Positions 62,111 to 64,000 of a stretch of 64,000 bases of DNA are shown here, piece by piece. Every line of letters begins with the position of its first letter. Within the stretch, counting starts at the first letter, position 1. Both the position numbers and the translations under genes were made by a program. Origin of the DNA: JAPPFW01 sp965200835 (GTDB lineage Bacteria > Actinomycetota > Acidimicrobiia > Spongiisociales > Spongiisociaceae). The notes beneath the pieces were generated by a model that saw nothing but the letters and a program-made list of their open reading frames with translations, had not been told where the DNA came from and did no database searches. Where the stretch lies: NCBI GenBank assembly GCA_965200835.1, contig OZ241390.1, positions 372,001 to 436,000 on the forward strand, read 5' to 3'.

Positions 62111-63877
62111 CTACATACGATCGGGGACTTCTATGCCGAGCAAGTCGAGCAAGAGCTCCAGGGTTCGTCTCGTAACTGCGACAAGGGTGAGCCAGGATGC
62201 CTGCTGCTGGGGGTCGGGTGTTGAGAGGATGTGGCAGGACTCGTAGAAGGTGCTGAAGGCGGCCGCCACTTGGTAGGCGTATTCGGCTAGATGGTTGGGG
62301 GCTCTCAACTCTACGGAACGTTCGATCACATCCGGTAGTTGTAGTAGGCGCAGCATGAGGCGGCGCTCCACCTCTGCTGTGGGCGGTGAGGTGGGACCGG
62401 GTTGCAACCCGGCTGTGGCGGCCCTGTCCAGGATGGACCCCATACGGACCGCCGCCATCTGTAGGTAGGGGCCGGTCTTGCCTTCCAGCGACGCGAAGCG
62501 GCGGAGGTCGAACACGTAGTTGGAGGTGCGGTTGTTGATCAGGTCGCCGAACTTGAGAGCGGCGATGCCGACCTGCCTGGCAATGACGGACCGCTCAGCC
62601 TCGGGATAGGCCGTGGCCAGATCCGACTCCTCCAGCCGCTCCGCTGCGGCAGCGGTGACCATCTCGATCAGATCTCTCAACTTGAGGACGCCCCCGACCC
62701 GGGTTTTGAAAGGGGTCCCATCGCGCCCGTTCATGGTTCCGAACGGGACATGTTCCATGACAGCCCCGCCCGCCGATCCGGTCCGGCGAGCGGCCCGGAA
62801 GACCTGCTCGAAGTGGTAGGCCTGGCGAGCATCCACCGCATACAGAATCAGTTCGGCACCCAGCTCATGCACGCGCATCTCGATGGTTGCCAGATCGGTG
62901 GTCCCGTACAGGAAGGCACCGTGGGAGGTTTGGACTATCAGAGGACTGATCTCTGTGCGGTCATCCGGTCGGGCCACTTCGATGACCGCGGCCCCCTCCG
63001 ACTCGACCGCCACTCCCTCCTGCAACGCTCGGTCGACCATCGGCTGTAGCAGGTCACGCACGGTGCTCTCCCCGTACCAGAGGTCGAACTCGACCCCCAG
63101 ATCCGCGAAGTCCTGCTGCTGTGACTCCCGTGAGATCCGGACGAAGTGCTCCCACAGAGCCACGTATCCTGCCCGTCCGGCCTGGAGGTCGCGAGTGGCG
63201 TGCCGTGCCTCTCGGGCCAGTTCTTCATCGTGGGTGACCCGCGCCGAGATGGACGGGTACCACTCCTGCAAATCAGCCAGTGTGATGGGCAACGGCACAT
63301 CGAAGTTGCCCTCGCCCTCGTGAGCATTGTGGAAGTGAGGTAGGTCAGGATGCCGCTCGCGCGCCGCAACGATCAGCATTCCCATCTGGAGCCCCCAATC
63401 GCCGAAGTGCGCGTCTCCAAGGACCTCGTGACCCACGAAGCGGAACAGGCGCTTGAGGCTGTCACCGATGATCGTGGCCCTCAGATGGCCAACATGCATG
63501 GCCTTGGCCACATTCGGACCGGCATAGTCGACGATCACCCTGAGGGGTGACTCAGCGGGGGAAACCCCCAGTCTTGGATGGCCCATCGCATCCAGGTAGG
63601 CGGCGATAGCTCGGTCGGTGAGGCTCAGGTTGATGAAGCCCGGCCCGGCGATGGAGACCTCGGACAGCCTCGCATCATCCTTGATGCAGTCCACGACTTG
63701 GGTAGCGATCCCCCGAGGATTGCGCCGGGCGACCCGGGCGGCGGCCAGCGCTCCGTTGCATTGGAACTGGCTGAGGTCGGGCCGGTTGGATACCAGCACT
63801 GCACCAAACCCACGGTCGAGACCGGCCGACTCGAAGCCATCTCCGACTAGCACACTCAGTTCAGATAGGACGCTCAT
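62111..63877 (-). CDS. argS: Arginyl-tRNA synthetase
   Basis: This 588-aa class I synthetase charges tRNA-Arg. The HIGH-type motif is in AGPNVAKAMHVGHLR; the KMSKS equivalent is degenerate as usual (GRDGTPFKTR). The C-terminal DALR domain and final LELLLDLLGIEVPDRM are present. MSVLSELS at 63877 is the chosen start because the preceding codons are non-conserved. The gene lies upstream of the low-GC island on the same strand. Confidence 0.95.
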   Translation of the reverse strand: MSVLSELSVLVGDGFESAGLDRGFGAVLVSNRPDLSQFQCNGALAAARVARRNPRGIATQVVDCIKDDARLSEVSIAGPGFINLSLTDRAIAAYLDAMGHPRLGVSPAESPLRVIVDYAGPNVAKAMHVGHLRATIIGDSLKRLFRFVGHEVLGDAHFGDWGLQMGMLIVAARERHPDLPHFHNAHEGEGNFDVPLPITLADLQEWYPSISARVTHDEELAREARHATRDLQAGRAGYVALWEHFVRISRESQQQDFADLGVEFDLWYGESTVRDLLQPMVDRALQEGVAVESEGAAVIEVARPDDRTEISPLIVQTSHGAFLYGTTDLATIEMRVHELGAELILYAVDARQAYHFEQVFRAARRTGSAGGAVMEHVPFGTMNGRDGTPFKTRVGGVLKLRDLIEMVTAAAAERLEESDLATAYPEAERSVIARQVGIAALKFGDLINNRTSNYVFDLRRFASLEGKTGPYLQMAAVRMGSILDRAATAGLQPGPTSPPTAEVERRLMLRLLQLPDVIERSVELRAPNHLAEYAYQVAAAFSTFYESCHILSTPDPQQQASWLTLVAVTRRTLELLLDLLGIEVPDRM

Positions 63878-63959
63878 AGAGCCTGAGAGGATATACCGGT
63901 CGCCCTCATACCTCGCCACTACCCTGCCTTGAACGAGTCATGCTGATGAGCTGAGCCCC

Positions 63960-64000
63960 ATGTCGATCCGAGAAACGCTGTCCAAGCTACGTGCCATGCC
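63960..64000 (+). CDS. Possible start of a gene at the window edge
   Basis: An ATG at 63960-63962 begins MSIRETLSKLRAM and runs off the window, divergent from argS. Thirteen codons are too few to name a family, and no ribosome binding site is clear. Confidence 0.25.
   Translation, partial: MSIRETLSKLRAM

Overview
This is a GC-rich chromosomal segment that looks actinobacterial. The evidence is a WhiB regulator, a clpS–DUF2017 pair, an F420-type LLM oxidoreductase, a HhH-GPD protein of the actinobacterial type, a possible acyl-CoA carboxylase epsilon subunit and many GTG starts. An uncultured Acidimicrobiia-like lineage would fit, but this is inference and no rRNA is present. Most of the window is densely packed housekeeping and metabolic genes with ATGA/GTGA overlaps.

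Layout. 1–4032: minus-strand molybdenum hydroxylase operon (2Fe-2S, molybdopterin and FAD subunits, then the start of a MoxR-like ATPase). 4168–6638: LLM oxidoreductase, clpS–DUF2017 and a small protein. 6690–17104: a divergent, LacI-controlled nucleoside-use locus. A PfkB kinase lies on one side of a palindromic operator; on the other are lacI, a frameshifted BMP binding protein, an ABC ATPase, two permeases, a queuosine-salvage (Qng1/DUF2419-like) protein, an MFS carrier and a nucleoside hydrolase. 17142–25746: pheA, an Fe-S oxidoreductase, proC, udk, a DNA glycosylase-like gene, ghrA, an SDR, an ABC ATPase and rpmB. 25908–36199: ammonium transporter, quinone oxidoreductase, a phosphofructokinase with pyrophosphate-type residues, methylmalonyl-CoA epimerase, murJ, a PHP phosphoesterase, lysC–asd and a class II aldolase. 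36247–37622: a Fic gene with repeated AAGTAAAG boxes, its 3' end overlapping tRNA-Pro. 37643–49578: CNNM/CorC protein, receiver protein, NfeD, whiB, selB–selA, fxsA, an M23 peptidase, mrp, an A-type Fe-S carrier, ridA and a GSII-type glutamine synthetase. 49740–50741: a decayed AAA ATPase. 51033–57429: two envelope proteins, a NifU N-domain protein, the glycolate oxidase genes glcDEF and a membrane protein.

57499–62053 is a lower-GC, co-directional cluster on the minus strand between the glcF side and argS: a GHKL ATPase split by two frameshifts, two unknown proteins, a DUF6339-like protein and a PAPS-reductase-fold protein. It has the composition of a defence or accessory island but matches no system I can name.

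Functional links: ghrA and glcDEF both act on glyoxylate/glycolate; amt and glnII handle ammonium; selA/selB imply selenoprotein synthesis although no tRNA-Sec is visible here. The two most interesting loci are the putative queuosine/nucleoside salvage operon and the GHKL/PAPS-reductase island. Several frameshifts (BMP, GHKL, AAA ATPase) could be real decay or assembly errors.
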